Below, piece after piece: positions 1-6,860 of a DNA stretch of 7,778 nt. Source of the DNA: CAG-390 sp045543615 (GTDB lineage: Bacteria > Bacillota > Clostridia > Oscillospirales > CAG-272); contig JAZPXL010000031.1 of the NCBI GenBank assembly GCA_045543615.1, positions 1-7,778 of the forward strand, given 5' to 3'. The notes below the pieces were generated by a model. The model was given only the letters and a program-made list of their open reading frames with translations. It was not told where the DNA came from and did no database searches. Both the position numbers and the translations under genes were made by a program. Position 1 is the stretch's first letter. The number at the start of each line of letters is the position of its first letter.

Positions 1-12
1 CGGTTGTATAAT
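1..12 (+). promoter_or_regulatory. -10 promoter element of the kinase-like gene (first copy of a repeated block)
   Basis: A perfect TATAAT lies at 7-12, preceded by CGGTTG. This gives a predicted transcription start near 19 and a leader of about 28 bases before the ATG at 47. The -35 element would fall before the window begins, so only half the promoter is visible. The same 12 bases recur at 709-720 in front of the next gene, where a good -35 is also present. That recurrence supports reading this copy as a promoter. Confidence 0.65.
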
Positions 13-46
13 GGGAGTATGTAGAGAATTGATGGAGGTGCGTTGT

Positions 47-595
47 ATGAAAAATGTGATCCATATCTTTGGGGCATCCGGTTCCGGAACAACGACACTT
101 GGAAAAAAGATTTGCGAGGAATTCGGTTATAAACTGATGGATACAGACGATTATTTTTGGATGCCAACAGAACCGAAATACACAATCAAGCGTCCTTGTG
201 AAGAACGGATAAAACTGATGATGAAAGACATCAATAGTTTCGACAACGTTGTAATATCCGGTTCTCTTGTGGATTGGGGAGATGTTTTGATTCCCTACTT
301 TACTTTAGCTATACGAATTGAAATTGAACCTACGGTACGTATTTCGCGATTGATACAACGAGAAAAAGAACGATATGGCAAACGTATCGAGCCGGGTGGA
401 GATATGCATAGGCAACACCTGGAATTTGTTGAATGGGCAAAATCCTATGACACCGGAGGAATGAATGTGAGAAGCAAAGTTAAGCATGATAATTGGCAAA
501 CCCTTCTTTCGTGCGAGCTTCTGCATTTGGACGGCGCCGATACGGTGGAAGAAAACATTATAAAAGTCAAAAGAGTTCTCTATAAACAAGCCTGA
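47..595 (+). CDS. Small P-loop kinase-like NTPase (adenylate/shikimate-kinase-like fold), substrate unknown
   Basis: This is a 182-residue cytoplasmic protein. I chose the ATG at 47 because GGAGG (34-38) sits 8 bases upstream; the in-frame ATG at 11 lies inside the TATAAT. The N-terminus is a beta strand followed by a P-loop, GASGSGTTT (residues 9-17). DTDDYFW follows at 32-38, where small-molecule kinases bind substrate. A second strand ends in ISGS (70-73), and an Arg-rich lid-like stretch spans about 98-121 (RISRLIQREKERYGKR). This order is typical of small nucleoside- or metabolite-kinase-like proteins. The usual Walker A lysine is replaced by Thr15. I recall related proteins with the same GSGTTTL pattern, so it is probably a family trait and not decay, but the substrate cannot be named. 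The gene appears monocistronic, with its own promoter and a hairpin terminator. Confidence 0.75.
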   Translation: MKNVIHIFGASGSGTTTLGKKICEEFGYKLMDTDDYFWMPTEPKYTIKRPCEERIKLMMKDINSFDNVVISGSLVDWGDVLIPYFTLAIRIEIEPTVRISRLIQREKERYGKRIEPGGDMHRQHLEFVEWAKSYDTGGMNVRSKVKHDNWQTLLSCELLHLDGADTVEENIIKVKRVLYKQA

Positions 596-607
596 TTTTC
601 CATTTTT

Positions 608-657
608 GTAAACAAACAAAGACGACACTTGTGAGTGCCGTCTTTTGCTTTGTTTAC
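608..657 (+). terminator. Long hairpin, probable intrinsic terminator after the kinase-like gene (repeat copy 1)
   Basis: The inner stem is AAAGACGACACT (618-629) with AGTGCCGTCTTT (634-645) around the loop TGTG, with one A-C mismatch. The outer stem is GTAAACAAA (608-616) with TTTGTTTAC (649-657), separated from the inner stem by one base on one side and three on the other. The 3' side is U-rich. It begins 13 bases after the kinase stop codon, as expected of a terminator. The block 611-652 recurs at 1237-1278 with three differences, two in the loop and one outside the inner stem. Confidence 0.75.
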
Positions 658-691
658 TGCGGTGCAACTATTTGTATTTGTTCTTTTGTAC

Positions 692-720
692 TTGAAAAAG
701 GGCGGGTGCGGTTGTATAAT
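692..720 (+). promoter_or_regulatory. Vegetative (sigma-70/SigA type) promoter of the HIT-family gene
   Basis: TTGAAA at 692-697 and TATAAT at 715-720 are separated by exactly 17 bases. This is a near-consensus housekeeping promoter. The predicted start is near 727, giving a leader of about 34 bases before the ATG at 761. The block CGGTTGTATAAT (709-720) is identical to positions 1-12 ahead of the previous gene. Confidence 0.85.
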
Positions 721-760
721 AGGGACGGACGATACGTCATAAATTCGGCGGTGAGATATT

Positions 761-1219
761 ATGTGTATGATATGCGACAGAATAAATATGATCAAAGAGG
801 AATCAAACCCTTGGTTTGTCAAGGAACTCGAAACAGGATATGTTGTCATCGGCGACAATCAACACTTCAAGGGATATACACTGTTTCTCTGTAAGGAACA
901 TAAAACCGAGTTGTTTCAGCTGGAGCATTCTGCAAAGATGAGGTTTTTAGAAGAGATGTCGATAGTTGCAGAAGCCGTGAGCAAAGCTTTTGGTGCAGAA
1001 AAGATGAATTACGAGTTATTGGGAAACGGCGACACACATCTTCATTGGCATTTGTTCCCGAGAGTTAGCGGTGATTTGGAAGGCTACGGAAACAACGGAA
1101 AAGGACCTGTGTGGTGGTATCCGAGAGAAATGATGTACAGCCCCGATAACCGTCCGTCCGAGCAGGAATTGCAGGCGTTGAAAACAAGGTTGGCAAAAGA
1201 ATTAGACAAGCTATTATAA
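761..1219 (+). CDS. HIT-family protein (histidine-triad nucleotide hydrolase/transferase-like)
   Basis: This is a 152-residue cytoplasmic protein. The signature HLHWHLF at residues 93-99 is the histidine triad (H93, H95, H97) that forms the alpha-phosphate binding site of HIT enzymes; in these the last histidine acts as nucleophile. HIT proteins cleave or transfer nucleoside phosphates such as diadenosine polyphosphates or AMP conjugates; the substrate here is not determined. GYVVIGDNQHFKGYTLFLC (26-44) is the conserved core before the triad. Cys2 and Cys5 at the N-terminus could be metal ligands, but I see no complete zinc site. The ATG at 761 is favoured by GGTGAG at 750-755, 5 bases upstream; an ATG at 767 is possible but less well spaced. 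The gene is monocistronic, with its own promoter, and converges with the phosphate operon. Confidence 0.9.
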   Translation: MCMICDRINMIKEESNPWFVKELETGYVVIGDNQHFKGYTLFLCKEHKTELFQLEHSAKMRFLEEMSIVAEAVSKAFGAEKMNYELLGNGDTHLHWHLFPRVSGDLEGYGNNGKGPVWWYPREMMYSPDNRPSEQELQALKTRLAKELDKLL

Positions 1220-1236
1220 TGAATTATCCCCCCTTG

Positions 1237-1278
1237 AACACACAAAGACGACACTTATAAGTGCCGTCTTTTGCTTTG
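1237..1278. terminator. Bidirectional hairpin terminator between the HIT gene and phoR (repeat copy 2)
   Basis: AAAGACGACACT (1244-1255) pairs with AGTGCCGTCTTT (1260-1271) around the loop TATA. It begins about 25 bases after the HIT stop codon and about 50 bases after the phoR stop on the other strand, so it can serve both convergent genes. Read as minus-strand RNA the stem pairs fully (12 pairs, one G-U); read as plus-strand RNA the same position is an A-C mismatch. Both 3' sides are only moderately U-rich. It is a near copy of 611-652, with the stem unchanged and the loop altered; the outer stem of copy 1 is not kept. Confidence 0.75.
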
Positions 1279-1322
1279 GTTATGGCTTTTGCTCCTCGTG
1301 TCCGAAGTTGCCGCAGTAGTTA

Positions 1323-2969
1323 TTAAAATACAATTGTAATTGTAGTTCCTTTGCCGACTTCGCTATCAAGCATCACCTTGCCGCCATGGTATTGTACAGC
1401 GTGTTTTACAATAGAAAGTCCTAAGCCCGTGCCGCCGGTTTCTTTGGAATGGCTTTTATCTACACGGTAGAAGCGTTCAAAGATACGGCTTTGATGTTCG
1501 GGTGCAATACCGATGCCGGTGTCTTTTACAGATACTACTGCTCGTCCGTTATCCTTACCGATTTTAATCTCGACCTTGCCGCCATCCACATTGTAACGGA
1601 TAGCGTTATCGCAAAGATTATAAATAATCTCGTAAATATAACGGCGCACACCGAAAATGGTTTGCGGTTCGCCCTCTATGATAAGCTCAACGTTTCTCTT
1701 GGTCGCCGATGCGGTAAGCACCTCGACGACTTCTTTTGCAACCTCTGTCAGTTCTACGGTTTCGGTTGCAGGTTCGTTGTTCTCGTCAAGCTGAGAAAGG
1801 CGAATAATATCGTTGATAAGAGACACAAGCCTTGTTGCTTCCTTGCGGATGTTGCCGACAAACCTTGCGGTATCTTCGGGCTTAACAAGTCCGTTTTCAA
1901 GAAGCTCTGCACTTCCGATAATGGATTGAAGCGGTGTTTTCAGCTCGTGGGTAACGTTTGCGGTGAACTCCTGACGGTTACGCTCGGCAAAAGCACGGTC
2001 GCTGATATCGAACACAAGAATAACTGCACCAAGAACCTTGCCGTCCGATTCGATGGGATTAACGGTAAACTGATATTCGCTGCCGTTTCGTTCTTCGGTG
2101 TATTCGCTGTGGTTGCCGTCAAGGGCATTCCAAATCGCTTTGCTCATTTTGCTTGTGCGGTCAACAAGCAGGAAATCGCTGCCTTTAACATCCTTTTTTA
2201 CGGCAAATATTTTCTTCGCCGCCTTGTTCATACTGAGCACCATACCGTGTTCATCAAGGAGCACAAGACCTTCGTTCATCGAAGAAACGATCTGCTCGAA
2301 CTCATCGGATTTACGGCGCAGGGCTTCCATTTGCGCTTTAATTTGCTTGTGCTGTCTGTGAACCTTGGTGAGTATGGGAGTTAGTTCTTCGTAGGTGCTG
2401 TTCTCGGACGGATTCTCCAAATCAAGCTGCATCAAAGGCTCGGTTACCTTCTTTGCCATGGTGTGAGAAAGAATACCCGCAACCACCCCTGCAATCAAAA
2501 TAATAGCAATAATGGCGGGGAGCATACCGAGAATTAATGCACCAACCGTAAGCTGACTTACCGAAATACGAAGCACGTCGCCGTTTTCAAGACGAACGGC
2601 TTCATAAAAAGTTTTTTCTGTTAAAGTTGAAGAATTACGGGCGCTGCTGCCTGTACCGGTCTTAAATGCTTCGGCAATTTCCTCACGGTCTGCGTGGTTC
2701 TCCATTTCAGAGGCATTTACCTGAGTATCATAAAGCACAGTACCGTCGGTATCCACAACGGTAAAGCGGAATACGGTGGAGTCGAAATTTTCAAAATACT
2801 CAACACCGACTTTGTTGACAGTATCAGCAACAAGAGACAGTTCAGCCTTTAACTGCTTTACCTGAGAATCATTGAAATAATCATATAAAAAACTTGTTGC
2901 AATGCCGATACTTGCAAGGAGCACCACGAGTGCAACGGTAAATATGGAGTGAAATATCTTTTTTGTCAT
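1323..2969 (-). CDS. phoR: PhoR-type membrane sensor histidine kinase of the phosphate response
   Basis: This is a 548-residue membrane kinase. TM1 is at about 7-29, followed by an extracytoplasmic Cache/PAS-like sensor at about 30-140 (VVDTDGTVLYDT at 71-82). TM2 is at about 143-168, then a short HAMP-like linker (about 169-220) and a PAS domain at about 222-328. The dimerisation domain carries phospho-acceptor His341 in HELKTP. The ATPase domain has the N box NLCDNAIRYN (451-460), G1 DTGIGI (483-488) and G2 GGTGLGLSI (512-520). All catalytic motifs are intact. The ATG overlaps the response-regulator stop as ATGA, indicating coupled translation. By family knowledge, it is held inactive by a Pst-PhoU signal when phosphate is plentiful and phosphorylates its partner on starvation. 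The pst operon context supports PhoR over WalK, which shares this layout. Confidence 0.93.
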   Translation of the reverse strand: MTKKIFHSIFTVALVVLLASIGIATSFLYDYFNDSQVKQLKAELSLVADTVNKVGVEYFENFDSTVFRFTVVDTDGTVLYDTQVNASEMENHADREEIAEAFKTGTGSSARNSSTLTEKTFYEAVRLENGDVLRISVSQLTVGALILGMLPAIIAIILIAGVVAGILSHTMAKKVTEPLMQLDLENPSENSTYEELTPILTKVHRQHKQIKAQMEALRRKSDEFEQIVSSMNEGLVLLDEHGMVLSMNKAAKKIFAVKKDVKGSDFLLVDRTSKMSKAIWNALDGNHSEYTEERNGSEYQFTVNPIESDGKVLGAVILVFDISDRAFAERNRQEFTANVTHELKTPLQSIIGSAELLENGLVKPEDTARFVGNIRKEATRLVSLINDIIRLSQLDENNEPATETVELTEVAKEVVEVLTASATKRNVELIIEGEPQTIFGVRRYIYEIIYNLCDNAIRYNVDGGKVEIKIGKDNGRAVVSVKDTGIGIAPEHQSRIFERFYRVDKSHSKETGGTGLGLSIVKHAVQYHGGKVMLDSEVGKGTTITIVF

Positions 2970-3640
2970 GCTTCGTTCTCCAACTTATACCCAACACCGA
3001 TAACCGTCTTGATCTGACCGCCGGCATTACCGAGCTTTTGTCGAAGGGTTTTAATGTGCATATCGACTGTACGGGTTTCACCGATATAATCCATACCCCA
3101 AATTTCGCTCATCAGCTTATCACGGGAGAATACCATATTCGGATTCTGCATAAAGAGCCTCAGCATCTCAAATTCTTTATGGGTAAGTTCAACCTTTTCG
3201 CCGTCTGCGATAACCTTATGCTCGGTTTCCTTTAATGTGATATTGCCTACTGTAATATCGCCCGTTGTTTCTTCCTTTGTAGTACGGCGAAGCACCGCTT
3301 TTACACGGGCAACCATTTCCATAACCCCAAAGGGCTTTACGAGATAATCGTCTGCACCTGAATTAAGTCCGCCGATCTTATCCATCTCGGTGCCTTTGGC
3401 AGTCGCCATAATTACGGGAATATCTTTATATGCTGCGTCAGTTCGGAGCTTTTTAAGAACTTCGAGTCCGTCCATTTCCGGCATCATAATATCAAGGATA
3501 ATAAGCTCCGGAATTTCGGTTTTTAAGGCTTCGAGCATAGAAACGCCGTCGGCAAAGCCACGAGCCTTAAAGCCCGTTTGCGTGAGCGTATAAACCTCAA
3601 TTTCACGTATGGTATTGTCGTCATCAACACACCAAATCAT
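2966..3640 (-). CDS. phoB: PhoB/PhoP-type OmpR-family response regulator
   Basis: This is a 224-residue cytoplasmic DNA-binding regulator. The receiver domain (1-115) has acidic residues D6-D8, phospho-acceptor Asp50 in LDIMMPEMDG, Thr80 and Lys102 in VKPFG. The winged-helix output domain (about 128-222) contains LTHKEFEMLRLF, the recognition-helix segment TRTVDMHIKTLRQKLG and the wing IGVGYKLE. It starts 3 bases after phoU behind a GGGAG-type ribosome binding site and overlaps phoR by ATGA. Its position after phoU and before phoR makes it the phosphate-starvation regulator; the name phoP is used for the same gene in Bacillus. It most likely activates the pst promoter and hence its own operon, which is an inference from gene order. 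Confidence 0.93.
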   Translation of the reverse strand: MIWCVDDDNTIREIEVYTLTQTGFKARGFADGVSMLEALKTEIPELIILDIMMPEMDGLEVLKKLRTDAAYKDIPVIMATAKGTEMDKIGGLNSGADDYLVKPFGVMEMVARVKAVLRRTTKEETTGDITVGNITLKETEHKVIADGEKVELTHKEFEMLRLFMQNPNMVFSRDKLMSEIWGMDYIGETRTVDMHIKTLRQKLGNAGGQIKTVIGVGYKLENEA

Positions 3641-3643
3641 ACT

Positions 3644-4288
3644 TTACTCTCCCTTATGAATACCCGTTACAGAGAACTCAACCCACTCTGCAATATTCAC
3701 AGCGTGGTCGCCGATACGCTCAAAATACTTCGCAATCATCAAAAGGTCCACGGCGTATTCTCCGTCTGCTTTGTTTTCGGATATCATTTTTATTAACGTA
3801 TCTTTCATTCTGCCGAAGGCATCGTCCACAACGTCGTCGTGCTCGGCTACGGCTTTGGCAAGAGCAACGTCCTGATTTACGTAAGCATCAATGCTGTCGG
3901 TAACCATTTTGCAGGTTGCTTCTGCCATAGGCTTAAAGTCGGCAAACTCTGCACCTGTTCTTCCGTCAAGGAACGGGATTATCTCGGCAATATCTTCTGC
4001 CTGATCTCCGATTCTTTCCATATCGGTAATCATTTTAAGGGCGGCGGAAATCACACGAAGATCCTTTGCTACGGGCTGTTGTTGAAGCAAGAGCTTTAAG
4101 CAAATTGCTTCTATCTCTCGCTCCATTTGGTCAATTTCGTGACCTTGCTCTTTCGCTTTTCTTGCGCCTTCAACGTCCCCGTTCAACAAGGCTTTGGCTA
4201 CAAGGGAGATAAGCTCCTCGCACTGTGCGCCCATTTCGATCATTTTCTTGTTCAGCGTAACTAATTGCTCATCAAATCTGCTTCTCAT
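3644..4288 (-). CDS. phoU: PhoU, phosphate-signalling regulator of the Pst transporter and PhoR
   Basis: This is a 214-residue, all-helical cytoplasmic protein with the two-fold repeat of the PhoU family. The repeated metal-binding motifs are MERIGDQAEDIAE (90-102) and YFERIGDHAVNIAE (188-201); VAKDLRVISAALK lies at 73-85. Its length is close to Gram-positive PhoU proteins and slightly below the roughly 240 residues of E. coli. I chose the ATG at 4288: the open frame runs up to 4387, but those extra 33 codons overlap pstB and do not resemble PhoU, while MRSRFDEQL is a normal PhoU beginning. The start lies 4 bases after the pstB stop and its nearest purine-rich run (GGAAGG) is about 13 bases away, so it probably depends on ribosomes finishing pstB. 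In the family, PhoU conveys Pst activity to PhoR and restrains phosphate uptake. Confidence 0.94.
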   Translation of the reverse strand: MRSRFDEQLVTLNKKMIEMGAQCEELISLVAKALLNGDVEGARKAKEQGHEIDQMEREIEAICLKLLLQQQPVAKDLRVISAALKMITDMERIGDQAEDIAEIIPFLDGRTGAEFADFKPMAEATCKMVTDSIDAYVNQDVALAKAVAEHDDVVDDAFGRMKDTLIKMISENKADGEYAVDLLMIAKYFERIGDHAVNIAEWVEFSVTGIHKGE

Positions 4289-4292
4289 AATA

Positions 4293-5090
4293 TCAACCAA
4301 ACCTTCCTGTAATGTAATCCTCGGTGCGCTTATCAACCGGCTGTGAGAACAATTTCTCGGTCTCGCCGAATTCCACCAACTCTCCAAGAAGGAAAAATGC
4401 CGTATTGTCAGAGATACGAACCGCTTGCTGCATATTATGAGTCACTATAATTATAGTATATTTTTCCTTTAATTGCAATGCAAGTTCCTCAATTCGTGAA
4501 GTGGAAATCGGGTCAAGTGCGCTCGTCGGCTCGTCCATAAGCAATACTTTGGGCTCAACAGCAAGGGCACGGGCAATACACAAACGCTGCTGCTGACCGC
4601 CCGAAAGACCGAGAGCGTTCTTTTTAAGTCTGTCCTTAACCTCGTCCCAAATAGCCGCATCTTTGAGCGCCTGCTCTACGATCTCATCAAGCTTTACCTT
4701 GCTTGTGATGCCGTGTGTACGGGGGCCGTATGCGATATTATCGTAAATACTCATCGGGAAGGGATTTGGTTTTTGGAACACCATACCGACGTCACGGCGC
4801 AGTTCGTTTACATCCACATCCTTATCGAATATGTTGCGTCCGTTATAGCAAACTTCACCCGTGATTTTTACAATCGGTATAAGGTCATTCATACGGTTAA
4901 GGGTTTTAAGGAACGTGGACTTACCGCAACCCGAAGGGCCGATCAGCGCCGTGATGCTCTTTTCGGGAATGGCAATATTTATATCTTTTAAGGCTTTATT
5001 GTCGCCGTACCAAAGGCACAGGTCTTTGGCGGTAATTATATGGGGTCCCTGAACAACCGAATGGTTGTTTGGGGTATTTCTCTCGCTCAT
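4293..5090 (-). CDS. pstB: PstB, ATP-binding subunit of the phosphate ABC transporter
   Basis: This is a 265-residue cytoplasmic ATPase. In order it has Walker A GPSGCGKST (51-59), Q-loop Gln106 in VGMVFQ, the ABC signature LSGGQ (162-166), Walker B VLLMDEP (182-188), a D-loop SALD (190-193) and the switch His218 in VTHNM. Phosphate-type features are QKPNPFPMSIYDNIAYGPR near 106-124 and the C-terminal DYITGRFG. The complete motif set indicates an active enzyme powering import through PstC-PstA. The ATG overlaps the pstA stop as ATGA, behind AAAGGAG. The first 15 or so residues are a polar tail before the ABC domain, and their codons include a perfect 7-base inverted repeat (5052-5069). Confidence 0.97.
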   Translation of the reverse strand: MSERNTPNNHSVVQGPHIITAKDLCLWYGDNKALKDINIAIPEKSITALIGPSGCGKSTFLKTLNRMNDLIPIVKITGEVCYNGRNIFDKDVDVNELRRDVGMVFQKPNPFPMSIYDNIAYGPRTHGITSKVKLDEIVEQALKDAAIWDEVKDRLKKNALGLSGGQQQRLCIARALAVEPKVLLMDEPTSALDPISTSRIEELALQLKEKYTIIIVTHNMQQAVRISDNTAFFLLGELVEFGETEKLFSQPVDKRTEDYITGRFG

Positions 5091-5926
5091 ATATTTCTCC
5101 TTTTTCCAAAGTATTTGCCCACCAACGTGGCAGACAGATTTATCAGTAATGTCAGTATCATCAAAATTGCGGCAATAGCGAAGGCAACTCCGAACTCGCC
5201 TTCCTCTTTGGCATACACATAAAGGGCAACAGTTAAGGTTGCACCGGGAGAAGTCAATCCCGTAAAAATACCGTTGAGAGCATGAGCAAAGCCTGCGGTA
5301 AAGAGCAGTGCCGCCGACTCACCAAGGATACGGCCGACAGAAAGGATACAACCTGTGATCACGCCGTCCACACATCCGGGAAGAACTACGGTGCGGACCA
5401 CACGCCATTTACCTGCGCCCAAGCCGAAAGCACCTTCACGGTAGCTCTGCGGAACGGTTTTTAAGCTCTCCTGAGTAGTTCTCATTACTGTAGGTAAATT
5501 CATAATAACGAGCGTCAGCGCACCTGCGAGAAGGCTTGTTCCAAAATTATTTGAAAAGAGCAGCATACCCACAAGACCGTATATGATAGACGGAATACCC
5601 GAAAGGGTTTCAGCAGCGTACTCGATCATTGCCACTAACTTTTTATTCTTGGCATATTCGGTAAGATAAATCGCCGCACCTACACCAAGGGGAAGCACGA
5701 TAACAAGCGTAGCAAGTACGATATAAACTGTGTTTAGAATGTCGGGTAAAATACCGATTCTCTCGGTTAAGTAGCTCGGCTTAGTAGAGAGCAGTTCCCA
5801 CGTGATGTTCGGGATGCCGTTTATAAGCACATACACAAGCAGAAACAGTACAAGTGCAGCCGTAAGTGCGGTACAAGCGATCATTGCGCCACGCATGAAA
5901 CCGATATAAATTTTTCTCTTATTCAT
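5087..5926 (-). CDS. pstA: PstA, permease subunit of the phosphate ABC transporter
   Basis: This is a 279-residue integral membrane protein with about six hydrophobic segments (near 14-36, 63-90, 108-128, 132-148, 185-212 and 247-270). The cytoplasmic coupling (EAA) loop that contacts PstB is around 161-184, containing SYREGAFGLGAGKWRVV and a VLPG turn. ETLSGIPSIIYGLVGML (106-122) is the family core segment. It pairs with PstC to form the phosphate channel. Its ATG is one base after the pstC stop codon, with AGGAG inside the end of pstC, and its stop overlaps pstB. I distinguish PstA from PstC by order (second permease) and by the shorter N-terminal region. Confidence 0.95.
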   Translation of the reverse strand: MNKRKIYIGFMRGAMIACTALTAALVLFLLVYVLINGIPNITWELLSTKPSYLTERIGILPDILNTVYIVLATLVIVLPLGVGAAIYLTEYAKNKKLVAMIEYAAETLSGIPSIIYGLVGMLLFSNNFGTSLLAGALTLVIMNLPTVMRTTQESLKTVPQSYREGAFGLGAGKWRVVRTVVLPGCVDGVITGCILSVGRILGESAALLFTAGFAHALNGIFTGLTSPGATLTVALYVYAKEEGEFGVAFAIAAILMILTLLINLSATLVGKYFGKRRNI

Positions 5927-5927
5927 C

Positions 5928-6800
5928 TTATTTCTCCTTATTTCTCTTGAGGAAGAAATTGAGCGTAGCGTTAATCAGCATAATAAACAGGAACAGTACA
6001 AGGGCAATGGAAAACAGAGCGTTTCTCTGCAAGCTACCGGGGCTTGAATATGCCATTTCGCTTGCAACGGCTGTGGTAAGGAAACCGACACTCTCAAAGA
6101 GTGAAGGCAGATTCGCCACGTTACCCGCAACCATCATAACCGCCATTGCTTCACCGATGGCACGACCGACGCCGAGCACAACAGCGGCAGCGATACCGCT
6201 TTTTGCGGCAGGAACAGACACCTTGAAAAAGGTTTCGGTCGGCGTTGCGCCAAGAGCAAGGGATGCGTCCTCATACTCCTTCGGTACGGCATCCAACGCT
6301 GTGATAGACACTTTTATAATGTTTGGCAGAATCATAATGGCAAGCACGATAATTGCGGAAAGCAAGCTTGCCCCGTCCGGTACGTTAAAAATCTCACGTA
6401 CCGCCGGCACGAGTACGAGCATACCCACAAGACCGTATACAACCGAAGGAATACCTGCGAGCAGGTTGACAGCGGCTTCAATAACGGCTCTGACCTTCTT
6501 GTTTGCCACTTTGGAAAGATACACTGCGGTAAAAAAGCCGATTGGCACGCCAATCAATATTGCACCAGCTGTTCCGTACACGCTTGTCAGTATAAAAGGC
6601 AGTATTCCGTATTTCGGCTCGGCGGCAGTGGATGCCCACTCTTTGCCGAAAAGGAAATTAAAAAGTCCGATTTCCTTAATGGCGGGAATACCCGATATAA
6701 TCAGATATACCGTAATGAGCAGAACACAGCCGACGGTTATTAAACCGAGTATGAGAAATATGCCGTGTACGATATTCTCAAATAATCTGTTTTTCTTCAT
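5928..6800 (-). CDS. pstC: PstC, permease subunit of the phosphate ABC transporter
   Basis: This is a 290-residue integral membrane protein with about six hydrophobic segments (near 12-36, 66-95, 111-135, 147-167, 200-225 and 262-284). The EAA loop is EYEDASLALGATPTETFFKV (175-194), followed by VPAAKSG and the helix GVGRAIGEAMAVMMVAGN (210-227). The segment NLLAGIPSVVYGLVGMLVLVP (112-132) is typical of PstC. It pairs with PstA around the translocation path. Its ATG has AAAGGA about 7 bases upstream. It lies 80 bases after pstS, beyond a terminator-like hairpin, so it is probably expressed at a lower level than pstS. Confidence 0.95.
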   Translation of the reverse strand: MKKNRLFENIVHGIFLILGLITVGCVLLITVYLIISGIPAIKEIGLFNFLFGKEWASTAAEPKYGILPFILTSVYGTAGAILIGVPIGFFTAVYLSKVANKKVRAVIEAAVNLLAGIPSVVYGLVGMLVLVPAVREIFNVPDGASLLSAIIVLAIMILPNIIKVSITALDAVPKEYEDASLALGATPTETFFKVSVPAAKSGIAAAVVLGVGRAIGEAMAVMMVAGNVANLPSLFESVGFLTTAVASEMAYSSPGSLQRNALFSIALVLFLFIMLINATLNFFLKRNKEK

Positions 6801-6835
6801 TTATAATCCTTTAATAAAAATACAATTAAATTCGT

Positions 6836-6860
6836 AAAAACCGGGGACATGGGGTCCCCG
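6836..6860 (-). terminator. Intrinsic terminator/attenuator between pstS and pstC
   Basis: On the minus-strand transcript CGGGGAC (6860-6854) pairs with GTCCCCG (6848-6842) around a 5-base loop. The stem is seven pairs, six of them G-C, followed by G and five U (6840-6836). This is a textbook rho-independent terminator placed inside an operon, 20 bases after pstS. Some polymerases must read through to express the rest of the operon. The expected effect is more pstS than pstCAB message, suiting a binding protein needed in excess. Confidence 0.8.

Noticed and set aside
11..46. N-terminal extension of the kinase-like protein from the ATG at 11
   Set aside because: That ATG overlaps the TATAAT promoter box and has no ribosome binding site, whereas the ATG at 47 is well placed after GGAGG.
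608..657. Integron attC site or recombination site, suggested by the cassette-like layout
   Set aside because: The arms do not carry the GTTRRRY/RYYYAAC core expected of attC, no integrase is in the window, and terminator function explains the hairpin.
1449..2384. Plus-strand open frame of 311 codons opposite phoR
   Set aside because: It lies antisense to the intact histidine kinase, has no ribosome binding site or family motif, and its translation is Cys/Phe-rich shadow sequence.
4289..4387. 33-residue N-terminal extension of PhoU
   Set aside because: It overlaps the 3' end of pstB in another frame and reads as non-homologous sequence; PhoU proteins begin near MRSRFDEQL.
5031..5050. TATAAT on the minus strand inside pstB as an internal promoter
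   Set aside because: No reasonable -35 lies 16-18 bases upstream and the sequence is ordinary coding for GPHII.
5947..6837. Plus-strand open frame of 296 codons opposite pstC
   Set aside because: It is antisense to a clearly recognisable permease; its composition (Ala, Ser, Thr, Pro) mirrors complement of membrane-protein codons and no motif is present.
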